Positions 1 to 5,729 of a stretch of 5,780 nucleotides of DNA are shown one piece after another (within the stretch, counting starts at the first letter, position 1; each line of letters starts with the position of its first letter). The stretch is from NCBI GenBank assembly GCA_030840415.1, contig JAVEEO010000134.1, positions 1 through 5,780 of the forward strand, written 5' to 3'. Made by a program: the position numbers and the translations under genes. Origin of the DNA: Pseudonocardiales bacterium (lineage in GTDB: Bacteria; Actinomycetota; Actinomycetes; Mycobacteriales; Jatrophihabitantaceae). The notes below the pieces were generated by a model. That model was given only the letters and a program-made list of their open reading frames with translations. It had not been told where the DNA came from and made no database searches.

Positions 1-921
1 GTAGCTGCGGGCGGCCAGCAGCCCCGCCACGTCGACCGGGCGCAGCCACACCCCGTCGTTGACCGCGGTGGTGCGCACCTGCCGGTAGTCGGTGACCAGG
101 AACCGCAGCGGGTCGTCGACCGGGATCTGATGGCTGTCGATGGTCTCGAACAGGTCCATGCCCAGCAACACCTGCCAGAGCGCGGCGTGCGCGTCGGCGC
201 TGCCGATCACGTAATCGGTGATCCGGCACTGCAGGGCGGCGATTCCCTCGTTCCACTGCTCCTTGACCCGGTAGCTGACGTAGCCGTCCGGATGGGTCAG
301 GTAGAACTTGGCGCTCATGCCGCCCCGGTGCTGCTCGCGGTCGGTGAACAGGTGGTCCCACCAGGACTCGGTCCGGTTGAGCGCGCCCGGCACCTGCTCC
401 CGCCAGCGCCGGTGCAGCTCCGGCAGCACCGAACGGGCCTGCTCGGCGGTGAGCAGCCGCACCTCGTCGCCGGCCTGCCGCTCCGGACGGGCCAGCCGGG
501 TCAGGCGGCGATCGATCACGGTGTGCTGCACGGTTGAGGCCGGGCCGTAGCCGAACCGGCCGTAGATGGCGCCCTCGCTGGCAGTGAGAATGGCGGCGGC
601 GAAGCCCGCGGCGGCGAAGTCGCGCACCTGCCGGTCCATCAGCGCGCGCAGCACCCCGCGCCGGCGGTGCAGCGGGCTCACCGACACCCAGGTGACGCCC
701 GGCACCGGCACCGTGCCGCCGGGCACCGTCATGTCGAAGTCGTAGTGACCGGTGATCCCGATGATCCGGCCGGCCAGGGTGGCCACCAGATAGGTCGCGG
801 GCTCGGAGCCGAAGGCGTCCTCGAAGTCCTGCTCGGTGTAGTGCTCGCCGAAGGCGAAGCCGTCCAGGCGCAGCAGCTCGTCGTAGTCGTCGGGGGTCGC
901 CGGCCGGATCTCGAGGTCCAC
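1..921 (-). CDS. Eis-like GNAT N-acetyltransferase (3' end outside window)
   Basis: Reading the minus strand from a GTG at 921 gives 307 codons open to the window edge. Seen: an N-terminal GNAT domain with the acetyl-CoA loop WVSVSPLHRRRGVLRAL (about residues 78-94), then SEGAIYGRFGYGPAS (115-129). From memory this closely resembles M. tuberculosis Eis, whose SEGGIYGRFGYG carries the general-acid Tyr126; the equivalent here is Tyr120. A second GNAT-like half follows, with WREQVPGALNR and LTHPDGYVSYRV. Eis is about 402 residues, so roughly 95-100 residues are missing on the left, including the SCP2-like domain and the C-terminal carboxylate that takes part in catalysis. Eis proteins are cytosolic hexamers that acetylate amines, including aminoglycosides and protein lysines; the substrate here is unknown. 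The GTG start fits the family N-terminus, with GGAGAAG at 933-939 as a rather distant ribosome site. The gene follows ispG by 63 bases in the same direction and reading frame, so it is probably the last or a late gene of the operon. Confidence 0.86.
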   Translation of the reverse strand, partial: MDLEIRPATPDDYDELLRLDGFAFGEHYTEQDFEDAFGSEPATYLVATLAGRIIGITGHYDFDMTVPGGTVPVPGVTWVSVSPLHRRRGVLRALMDRQVRDFAAAGFAAAILTASEGAIYGRFGYGPASTVQHTVIDRRLTRLARPERQAGDEVRLLTAEQARSVLPELHRRWREQVPGALNRTESWWDHLFTDREQHRGGMSAKFYLTHPDGYVSYRVKEQWNEGIAALQCRITDYVIGSADAHAALWQVLLGMDLFETIDSHQIPVDDPLRFLVTDYRQVRTTAVNDGVWLRPVDVAGLLAARSY

Positions 922-984
922 GTCGGCTGAGTCTTCTCCAACCGGCCGACCGGCCACAAACGGTTTACCGGCGGTGCATCTCCG

Positions 985-2145
985 CTAGCTGATAGCCACC
1001 GAGGGCTCGCCGGAGGCGACGCCTTCGGCCGTCATCTGCTCGGCCATCCGGATCGCCTCCTCGATCAGGGTCTCGACGATCATCGACTCGGGCACCGTCT
1101 TGACCACCTCGCCCCGGACGAAGATCTGGCCCTTGCCGTTGCCCGACGCCACTCCCAGGTCGGCCTCGCGGGCCTCGCCCGGCCCGTTCACCACGCAGCC
1201 CATCACGGCGACCCGCAGCGGCACCTCGATGCCCTCCAGGCCGGCGGTCACCTTCTCGGCGAGGGAGTAGACGTCGACCTGGGCCCGGCCGCAGGACGGG
1301 CAGGACACGATCTCGAGCTTGCGCTGGCGCAGGTTCAGCGACTGCAGGATCTGCAGGCCGACCTTGACCTCCTCCACCGGCGGGGCCGACAGCGACACCC
1401 GGACGGTGTCGCCGATGCCCTTGCTCAGCAGCGCGCCGAAGGCCACCGCGGATTTGATGGTGCCCTGGAACGCCGGCCCGGCCTCGGTCACCCCCAGGTG
1501 CAGCGGGTAGTCGCACTGCTCGGCGAGCAGCTCGTAGGCCCGCACCATCACCACGGGGTCGTTGTGCTTGACCGAGATCTTGAAGTCGCGGAAACCGTGC
1601 TCCTCGAACAGCGAGGCCTCCCAGAGCGCGGACTCGACCAGCGCCTCCGGGGTGGCCTTGCCGTACTTGGCCAGCAGCCGCTTGTCCAGCGAGCCCGCGT
1701 TGACCCCGATCCGGATCGACACCCCGGCATCGGCCGCGGCCCGGGCGATGGCACCGACCTGGTCGTCGAAGGCGCGGATGTTGCCCGGGTTCACCCGCAC
1801 CGCTGCGCAGCCGGCGTCGATGGCGGCGAAGACGTACTTGGGCTGGAAGTGGATGTCGGCGATCACCGGGATCTGAGACTTCCGGGCGATCGCCGGCAGC
1901 GCGTCGGCGTCGTCCTGGGACGGGCAGGCCACCCGGACGATGTCGCAACCGGTCGCGGTCAGCTCCGCGATCTGCTGCAGGGTCGCGTTGACGTCCGAGG
2001 TCAGCGTGGTCGTCATCGATTGCACCGAGACCGGCGCGTCGCCGCCGACGGCCACCGAGCCGACCTTGATCTGGCGGGACTTCCTGCGTGGCGCCAGCAC
2101 CGGTGGCGGCGCCGCCGGCATGCCCAACGCGACCGGAACGCTCAC
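985..2145 (-). CDS. ispG: 4-hydroxy-3-methylbut-2-enyl diphosphate synthase (IspG/GcpE)
   Basis: IspG reductively opens the cyclic diphosphate MEcPP to HMBPP, the sixth step of the MEP isoprenoid pathway, in the cytoplasm using a [4Fe-4S] cluster. The 386-residue protein matches the compact two-domain bacterial form: a TIM barrel at about residues 23-270 ([20 protein letters not shown]-type [26 protein letters not shown]), then the iron-sulfur domain. Cluster ligands are visible as Cys282 and Cys285 ([13 protein letters not shown]), Cys317 ([11 protein letters not shown]) and Glu324. Family-specific strings such as [13 protein letters not shown] and [19 protein letters not shown] are intact. 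The start is GTG, not ATG: GAGGAA at 2151-2156 sits 5 bases upstream, while the nearby ATG at 2148-2150 is out of frame and touches the ribosome site. The N-terminus ([20 protein letters not shown]) resembles the mycobacterial one. It lies 54 bases after the FKBP gene and shares the operon with dxr. Confidence 0.98.
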   Translation of the reverse strand: MSVPVALGMPAAPPPVLAPRRKSRQIKVGSVAVGGDAPVSVQSMTTTLTSDVNATLQQIAELTATGCDIVRVACPSQDDADALPAIARKSQIPVIADIHFQPKYVFAAIDAGCAAVRVNPGNIRAFDDQVGAIARAAADAGVSIRIGVNAGSLDKRLLAKYGKATPEALVESALWEASLFEEHGFRDFKISVKHNDPVVMVRAYELLAEQCDYPLHLGVTEAGPAFQGTIKSAVAFGALLSKGIGDTVRVSLSAPPVEEVKVGLQILQSLNLRQRKLEIVSCPSCGRAQVDVYSLAEKVTAGLEGIEVPLRVAVMGCVVNGPGEAREADLGVASGNGKGQIFVRGEVVKTVPESMIVETLIEEAIRMAEQMTAEGVASGEPSVAIS

Positions 2146-2150
2146 TGCAT

Positions 2151-2156
2151 TTCCTC
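2151..2156 (-). promoter_or_regulatory. Ribosome binding site that fixes the ispG start at GTG
   Basis: GAGGAA on the minus strand, five bases from the GTG at 2143-2145. The ATG at 2148-2150 directly abuts this site and is out of frame with ispG, so it cannot be the ispG start. Confidence 0.75.
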
Positions 2157-2199
2157 GATCCTGATAGGTCTGGTCCTGGATGCCGGGTGCCGGACGGCC

Positions 2200-2568
2200 T
2201 CAGCGCAGCTCGAGCAGGTCCACCACGAAGATCAGGGTCTCGCCGCCCTTGATGGCACCCCCGGCGCCGCGATCACCGTAGCCCAGGTGCGGCGGGATGA
2301 TCAGCTCCCGGCGGCCACCGACCTTCATCCCCTGCACGCCCTGGTCCCAGCCGGCGATGACCCGGCCGCCGCCGAGCGGGAAGGTGAACGGCGAGTTGCG
2401 GTTGTAGCTGGCGTCGAACTCCTCCCCGGTCGAGTGCGCGACCCCGACGTAGTGCACGACCGCCTGCTGGCCGGCCTGGGCGACCGGGCCGTCGCCTTCG
2501 ATCAGGTCGCGGATCTGCAGGTCGCCGGTGAGCTCACCGGTCGGGAACTCCACCACGGGCTTGGTCAA
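2200..2568 (-). CDS. FKBP-type peptidyl-prolyl cis-trans isomerase, single domain
   Basis: This 122-residue protein is one FKBP domain with a short N-terminal arm and no signal peptide or membrane segment, so it should act in the cytoplasm, catalysing cis-trans isomerisation at Xaa-Pro bonds. By alignment with human FKBP12 the pocket residues are present: Tyr40 (Y26), Phe51-Asp52 (F36-D37), Phe61 (F46), Val70-Ile71 (V55-I56), Trp74 (W59), Tyr97 (Y82) and Phe114 (F99). GWDQGVQGMKVGGRRELIIPP and LGYGDRGAGG are typical of the actinobacterial form, such as the roughly 124-residue Streptomyces FKBP. The reading frame is open further upstream to 2664, but that would overlap the end of the protease gene and gives an unrelated arm. 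I chose TTG at 2568, which has GAGGAG at 2575-2580 with six-base spacing and gives an N-terminus (LTKPVVEFPTGE) like known family members. It sits between the M50 protease and ispG genes, which is unusual for this cluster. Confidence 0.95.
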   Translation of the reverse strand: MTKPVVEFPTGELTGDLQIRDLIEGDGPVAQAGQQAVVHYVGVAHSTGEEFDASYNRNSPFTFPLGGGRVIAGWDQGVQGMKVGGRRELIIPPHLGYGDRGAGGAIKGGETLIFVVDLLELR

Positions 2569-2574
2569 GGAACT

Positions 2575-2580
2575 CTCCTC
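2575..2580 (-). promoter_or_regulatory. Ribosome binding site that fixes the FKBP start at TTG
   Basis: GAGGAG on the minus strand, six bases upstream of the TTG at 2566-2568 when counted from the core AGGAG. It is the best Shine-Dalgarno match near this gene and argues against the longer upstream in-frame reading. Confidence 0.75.
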
Positions 2581-2605
2581 ATTCTCGATTGCTGGATCTC
2601 GGTTG

Positions 2606-2633
2606 CCGGCCCGTCCGGTCCCGGACGGACCGG
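2606..2633 (-). terminator. Strong hairpin between the protease and FKBP genes (terminator-like, no U-tract)
   Basis: A 28-base inverted repeat begins two bases after the protease stop codon. The inner stem is seven perfect GC-rich pairs (CCGTCCG at 2611-2617 with CGGACGG at 2622-2628) around a four-base loop. After one mismatch (2610/2629) the stem continues for four more pairs (2606-2609 with 2630-2633). No run of T follows on the minus strand, so it is not a classical intrinsic terminator. It could be a U-less actinobacterial terminator, a partial attenuator, or a 3'-end stabiliser or processing site that sets FKBP and ispG levels apart from the upstream genes. Confidence 0.55.
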
Positions 2634-2635
2634 GT

Positions 2636-3925
2636 CTACTGGGGAAGGGTGATCGGCTTGACAATGTCGGCGTACATCACCAGCACCGAGAAGACGATCA
2701 GGATGCTGGCCACCACGTACATCACCGGTACCAACTGCGCCACGTCGACGAAGATCAGCCGGGGACGCTTGCGCAGCCGGGCGATTCCCCGCCGGATCGC
2801 CTCGACCAGGGCACCGGCGACGTGGCCGCCGTCCAGCGGCAGCAGCGGCAGCAGGTTGAAGAAGAACAGCAGCAGGTTCACGCTGGCCAGCAGGCTGATC
2901 AGCATCGAGATCTTGTCCAGCGCCGCAACCTTGGAGCTGTCGGCGATCTCGCCGCCGATCCGGCCCAGGCCGATCACCCCGACCGCGCCGGCCTGGTCGC
3001 GCGGCTTGCCCTGGAACACGGTGCCGGTCAGGCTGGCGATCTTGGCGGGAAACTGCTTGAGCGCATCGACGCTCATGCCCAGCTGCTGCCAGATCACGCT
3101 GCGGATCTGGCCCGGCGTCAGCCGCTGGTAGGACTCGGTGGTGCTGATGCCGACGAAGCCGGCCTGCTTGGTGTGGCCGCTGTCGTCGGCGTACTTGGTG
3201 TTGAGCACCGGCGTGAGAGACAGCTGCACCGGCTGCCCGTCGCGGCGCACCGACATGCTGATCGTCTTGTCGGCCGAGGCCTCGATCACGGCCACCGCGT
3301 CGGCCCACTTCCTGATCGGCGTACCGTTGATCGCGGTGATCCGGTCCCCGGCCCGCAGCACGCCGTTGGCCGGGGCCTTGCGGTAGTCGGGGCTGGAGGC
3401 GGCCGGGCAGTCGGCCGTGGTGGCGGTGCTGGACACCACGCACTCGCTCACCGACCCGACGGTGGTGGTCGGCGCCCGCAGGCCGATCAGGCCGTACAGC
3501 AGGATGGTCAGCACGAAGAAGATCAGCAGGTTCATGCTCGGGCCGCCGAGCATCACGATCATCTTCTTGCCCGGCGTCAACCGGTAGAACTGCCGGTTCT
3601 CATCGTTCGGGGTGACCTCGGTGCGGCTGGTGGCGCGGAACTCCTCGACCAGCTCCCCCATCCGGCGCGGCCAGCGCGACCGGCGGCCGTCCGCGCGCGG
3701 CGGCACCATCCCGATCATCCGGATGTAGCCGCCCAGCGGGATGGCCTTGAGCCCGTACTCGGTCTCGCCGCGGCGCCGGGAGAACAGCGTCGGGCCGAAG
3801 CCGACCATGTACTGGCTGACCCGGACGCCGAACTTCTTCGCGGGTACCAGGTGACCGATCTCGTGAAGCGCGATCGAGGCCAGCAGCCCGACGGCGAAGG
3901 CGATCACGCCCAGTGCGTACAGCAC
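2636..3925 (-). CDS. rip1: M50 site-2 intramembrane metalloprotease (Rip1/RseP family)
   Basis: This zinc protease cuts substrates within the membrane, classically anti-sigma factors and cell-division proteins (M. tuberculosis Rip1, E. coli RseP). The 429-residue protein shows the family order: TM1 at about 3-22 running into HEIGH (His21, Glu22, His25); the reentrant GFGPTLFSRRRGETEYGLKAIPLGGY stretch; a basic cytoplasmic loop at about 71-120; TM2 at 122-148; one PDZ domain at about 155-245 (LRAGDRITAINGTPI); TM3 at about 340-362 carrying NLLPLLPLDGGH (Asn357, Asp365 as third zinc ligand); and TM4 at about 397-418. Two cysteines (162 and 173) begin the PDZ segment. The start is GTG, the only start codon before an upstream in-frame stop at 3977-3979, with GGGAGGAG at 3935-3942. 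It lies between dxr and the FKBP gene, matching the Rv2870c-Rv2869c neighbourhood. The physiological substrate cannot be read from this window, since no anti-sigma gene is present. Confidence 0.96.
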   Translation of the reverse strand: MLYALGVIAFAVGLLASIALHEIGHLVPAKKFGVRVSQYMVGFGPTLFSRRRGETEYGLKAIPLGGYIRMIGMVPPRADGRRSRWPRRMGELVEEFRATSRTEVTPNDENRQFYRLTPGKKMIVMLGGPSMNLLIFFVLTILLYGLIGLRAPTTTVGSVSECVVSSTATTADCPAASSPDYRKAPANGVLRAGDRITAINGTPIRKWADAVAVIEASADKTISMSVRRDGQPVQLSLTPVLNTKYADDSGHTKQAGFVGISTTESYQRLTPGQIRSVIWQQLGMSVDALKQFPAKIASLTGTVFQGKPRDQAGAVGVIGLGRIGGEIADSSKVAALDKISMLISLLASVNLLLFFFNLLPLLPLDGGHVAGALVEAIRRGIARLRKRPRLIFVDVAQLVPVMYVVASILIVFSVLVMYADIVKPITLPQ

Positions 3926-4095
3926 GTCTGTGTTCTCCTCCCGACCCGCGGTAGTGCTTGCGGCGTTACCCCTGCATCAATTGTGCCCTGTCCCGGCCGG
4001 ACCGGCGGCCAGTTGCCGGCGACCCCGGTGCCGAACGGCCGCCGGATCGCCGCGCCGTCCGACCTATCGGCCGCCAGGACGCCCGGCTGACCGGG
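3926..4095 (-). other. 170-base gap between dxr and the protease gene
   Basis: This is the longest gene-free stretch in the cluster. Apart from the protease ribosome site, it holds a small hairpin at the dxr stop and a local AT-richer island around CAATTG (3978-3983), where the minus strand reads GCACAATTGATGC; CACAAT there matches four of six bases of a -10 box, but I see no partner -35. No credible small gene is present on either strand. It could carry an internal promoter for the protease, FKBP, ispG and acetyltransferase genes. Confidence 0.3.
3935..3942 (-). promoter_or_regulatory. Ribosome binding site of the M50 protease gene
   Basis: GGGAGGAG on the minus strand, nine bases from the GTG at 3923-3925. 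It is the strongest Shine-Dalgarno-like stretch in the window and supports the GTG start. Confidence 0.7.
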
Positions 4096-4096
4096 C
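4081..4096 (-). terminator. Small hairpin at the dxr stop codon
   Basis: A perfect six-pair GC-rich stem (GCCCGG at 4081-4086 with CCGGGC at 4091-4096) closes a four-base loop, and its 5' arm on the minus strand begins at the last base of the dxr TAG stop. No T-run follows. In DNA this GC-rich such short stems arise easily, so a termination or pausing role is only a possibility. Confidence 0.25.
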
Positions 4097-5328
4097 TAGC
4101 CGATTCCGAGCAGTTGCGCGGCCTGCCGGCGCGCCCACAACTGGGCCTGCTCGACGTCGGCGAGGTCGCGCGGGTCCCCGGCCGCGGCGTGCTCGGTCGC
4201 CAACCAGCGCTCCAGCACCACGCGCACCGTGTCGACTATGCCGAGGAAACCACAGGCTCCGCTGTGAAAGGCCGCCACCGACTCCTCGTTGGCTGCGTTG
4301 TAGACGGCCGGTGCGCAGCCACCGGCGACGCCGGCCGCCCGGGCCAGCTCGATCGCCGGAAACGCCTGGTTGTCCACCGGCTCGAAGGTCCAGGACTGCG
4401 CCCGGCTCCAGTCCAGCCCCGGCGCGGCATCGGCGATCCGGTCCGGCCAGGCCAGCGCCAGCGCGATCGGCAGCCGCATGTCGGGCGGGCTGGCCTGGGC
4501 CACGGTGGCCCCGTCGACGAACTCGACCATCGAGTGCACCATCGACTGCGGGTGCACCACCACGTCGATCCGGTCGTAGCCGACCCCGAACAGCAGCTGG
4601 GCCTCGATCAACTCCAGCCCCTTGTTCACCAGGGTCGCGGAGTTGGTGGTGATCAGCGGGCCCATCGCCCAGGTCGGGTGTGCCAGCGCCTGTTCCGGAG
4701 TGACCGATGCCAGCTCGGCGCGGCCGCGACCGCGGAACGGGCCACCGCTGGCGGTTAGAACCAACCGGCGCACCTCGGCGGCGCTGCCCGAGCGCAGGCA
4801 CTGCGCCAGCGCCGAGTGCTCGGAGTCGACCGGCACCAGCTGGCCCTCGGCCGCGGCGGCCAGCACCAGCGGACCGCCGGCGATCAGCGACTCCTTGTTC
4901 GCCAGCGCCACGGTGCGTCCGGCCCGCAACGCCGCCAGGGTGGCCCGCAGCCCCTGGGCGCCGGCCACCCCGTTGAGCACCACGTCGCAGTCCAGGGCTG
5001 CCAGCTCCGCGGTGGCGTCCGGCCCGGCGATCACCTCAGGCAGTCGCTGCCCGGCCGGCAGCCCGGCGGCCAGCCGCTGCCGCAGTTCCCCCGCCGCGGC
5101 CGGGCTGCTGACACCGACGTGGCCGACCTGCCAGCGCAGCGCCTGCTCGGCCAGCAGCTCCAGGTTCGCCCCGCCGGCGGCCAGCGCGGTCACCGTGAAC
5201 CGCTCGTCGGCCTTGCCGATCACCTCCAGCGCCTGGGTGCCGATCGAGCCGGTCGAGCCGAGCAGCACGATGCGGCGGTGACCGGCAGAAGTGTTCCCGG
5301 ATGGAGTGTTGCCGGATGGAGTGTCCAC
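4096..5328 (-). CDS. dxr: 1-deoxy-D-xylulose-5-phosphate reductoisomerase
   Basis: Dxr rearranges and reduces DXP to 2-C-methyl-D-erythritol 4-phosphate with NADPH and a divalent metal, the committed MEP step and the target of fosmidomycin. The 410-residue protein has the NADPH loop GSTGSIG (24-30), ALANKESLI (141-149), PVDSEHSA with metal ligands Asp168 and Glu170, TASGGPFRG (192-200), the flexible substrate loop HPTWAMG (217-223; His217, Trp220, Met222), and [15 protein letters not shown] with Asn235, Lys236 and third metal ligand Glu239. The C-terminal helical domain (from about 315) is complete. The frame is open to 5463, but that extension overlaps the divergent DUF2631 gene and has no family resemblance. 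GTG at 5328 has GGGGAG at 5338-5343 with nine-base spacing and leaves a 17-residue arm before the fold, made of [10 protein letters not shown] and TSAGH. An ATG at 5334-5336 is out of frame. It is the first gene of the minus-strand cluster. Confidence 0.97.
   Translation of the reverse strand: MDTPSGNTPSGNTSAGHRRIVLLGSTGSIGTQALEVIGKADERFTVTALAAGGANLELLAEQALRWQVGHVGVSSPAAAGELRQRLAAGLPAGQRLPEVIAGPDATAELAALDCDVVLNGVAGAQGLRATLAALRAGRTVALANKESLIAGGPLVLAAAAEGQLVPVDSEHSALAQCLRSGSAAEVRRLVLTASGGPFRGRGRAELASVTPEQALAHPTWAMGPLITTNSATLVNKGLELIEAQLLFGVGYDRIDVVVHPQSMVHSMVEFVDGATVAQASPPDMRLPIALALAWPDRIADAAPGLDWSRAQSWTFEPVDNQAFPAIELARAAGVAGGCAPAVYNAANEESVAAFHSGACGFLGIVDTVRVVLERWLATEHAAAGDPRDLADVEQAQLWARRQAAQLLGIG
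5278..5322 (-). repeat. Three-copy 15-base tandem repeat at the dxr N-terminus
   Basis: Directly after the first two codons of dxr, a 15-base unit occurs three times on the minus strand. The first two copies, ACTCCATCCGGCAAC and ACTCCATCCGGGAAC, differ at one base; the third, ACTTCTGCCGGTCAC, is more diverged. They encode [10 protein letters not shown] and TSAGH, a flexible arm before the Rossmann fold. The in-frame unit length means copy number can change without breaking the gene. Confidence 0.85.
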
Positions 5329-5337
5329 CGCCGCATT

Positions 5338-5343
5338 CTCCCC
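5338..5343 (-). promoter_or_regulatory. Ribosome binding site that fixes the dxr start at GTG
   Basis: GGGGAG on the minus strand, nine bases from the GTG at 5326-5328. It decides against the longer in-frame extension toward 5463. The out-of-frame ATG at 5334-5336 is only one base from this site. Confidence 0.65.
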
Positions 5344-5440
5344 GACCGCGCAAGGCGCCGGGGTGCCGGTATGCCCCGCTCCGCCGTGCGGATGCCAGAA
5401 TGAGGCGATGCAGGAGCCCGCCCCGGGCGGACCGTCGGAC

Positions 5441-5446
5441 AGGAAG
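5441..5446 (+). promoter_or_regulatory. Ribosome binding site of the DUF2631-like gene
   Basis: AGGAAG on the plus strand, ten bases before the GTG at 5457. It supports the short 89-residue form over the longer open frame that starts inside dxr. A second GTG at 5446-5448 is out of frame. Confidence 0.55.
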
Positions 5447-5456
5447 TGATCGACAA

Positions 5457-5726
5457 GTGGCAACCGAGTCCAACCCCATCGCCGGTACCGAGGTCGAGCA
5501 CGCGCGGACGGGCGAACACGAACGCCCCGAGGACTGGGGCTGGCACCACGAGTTCACCACCGGACGCCAGGTCGGTGGCTGGCTGACGTTCCTGATCCTG
5601 GGCGCCCTTCTCACCACCACGCACTACAACCGGGCCGGCAACGTGGCGCTGATCTCGATGATGGTGCTGCTGCTGATCGGCCTGGTCTGGGACCGCCGGC
5701 GCCGTCGCAACCAGTGGCGCGGCTGA
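5457..5726 (+). CDS. DUF2631-like small membrane protein
   Basis: An 89-residue protein whose function is not known. It has an acidic, hydrophilic N-terminal half (about 1-36) with the sequence [10 protein letters not shown], then two hydrophobic helices at about 39-55 ([14 protein letters not shown]) and 61-78 ([16 protein letters not shown]) joined by a tight HYNRAG turn, and a strongly basic tail ([10 protein letters not shown]). The positive-inside rule would put the tail in the cytoplasm, giving a helical hairpin with both ends inside. The WGW motif followed by two helices and a basic tail is like the actinobacterial DUF2631 family (Rv2876 in M. tuberculosis, from memory). GTG at 5457 is chosen because AGGAAG at 5441-5446 lies ten bases upstream; the open frame back to 5301 would overlap dxr. 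The gene is divergent from dxr and ends three bases before the convergent gene's stop codon. Confidence 0.82.
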   Translation: MATESNPIAGTEVEHARTGEHERPEDWGWHHEFTTGRQVGGWLTFLILGALLTTTHYNRAGNVALISMMVLLLIGLVWDRRRRRNQWRG

Positions 5727-5729
5727 CGC

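Larger units (their letters stand above)
5329..5456. promoter_or_regulatory. Divergent intergenic region between dxr and the DUF2631-like gene
   Basis: This 128-base stretch separates two divergent starts and so should hold promoters for both the minus-strand cluster and the plus-strand gene. I cannot pick a convincing -35/-10 pair; CAGAAT at 5396-5401 (plus) and CATACC on the minus strand near 5370-5375 are only weak -10 resemblances. It also contains a GC palindrome, CCGCCC at 5418-5423 and GGGCGG at 5425-5430 around a single base, which could be an operator or the base of a hairpin. The promoter role is inferred from gene orientation, not seen as a motif. Confidence 0.45.

Noticed and set aside
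308..930. Plus-strand frames and a short minus-strand frame within the acetyltransferase gene
   Set aside because: The acetyl-CoA loop and the Eis-type tyrosine motif are continuous in one minus-strand frame from 921 to the edge, so the other frames are shadows.
941..965. ACCGGCC direct repeat (941-947 and 949-955) and AAAC-G-GTTT near it
   Set aside because: Two seven-base copies one base apart and a nine-base near-palindrome are expected often in such GC-rich DNA; no longer structure or conserved operator could be recognised.
1498..2652. A 384-codon open frame on the plus strand
   Set aside because: It lies opposite ispG and the FKBP gene. Its repetitive composition is the expected antisense shadow of GC-rich third positions, and it has no credible ribosome site or domain.
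2569..2664. A 32-residue N-terminal extension of the FKBP
   Set aside because: It would overlap the 3' end of the protease gene, read through the strong hairpin, and give a Pro/Arg/Gly-rich arm unlike family members; the TTG start has the better ribosome site.
2528..4090. A 520-codon open frame on the plus strand
   Set aside because: It runs antisense across the well-supported protease gene and part of the FKBP gene. Its translation is rich in His, Asp, Arg and Gln with no recognisable domain, which is typical of the mirror frame of a high-GC gene.
3930..4758. Overlapping long plus-strand frames opposite dxr
   Set aside because: They cover conserved dxr coding sequence, overlap each other in different frames, and are dominated by Arg, Pro and Ala without motifs.
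5329..5463. A 45-residue N-terminal extension of dxr
   Set aside because: The extension overlaps the start of the divergent gene and shows no family similarity, while GTG at 5328 has a good ribosome site and gives a normal-length protein.
5036..5624. Minus-strand frames of 194 and 134 codons covering the dxr start and the DUF2631-like gene
   Set aside because: They lie in alternative frames of dxr and antisense to the DUF2631-like gene; the dxr motifs GSTGSIG and ALANKES are in a different frame.
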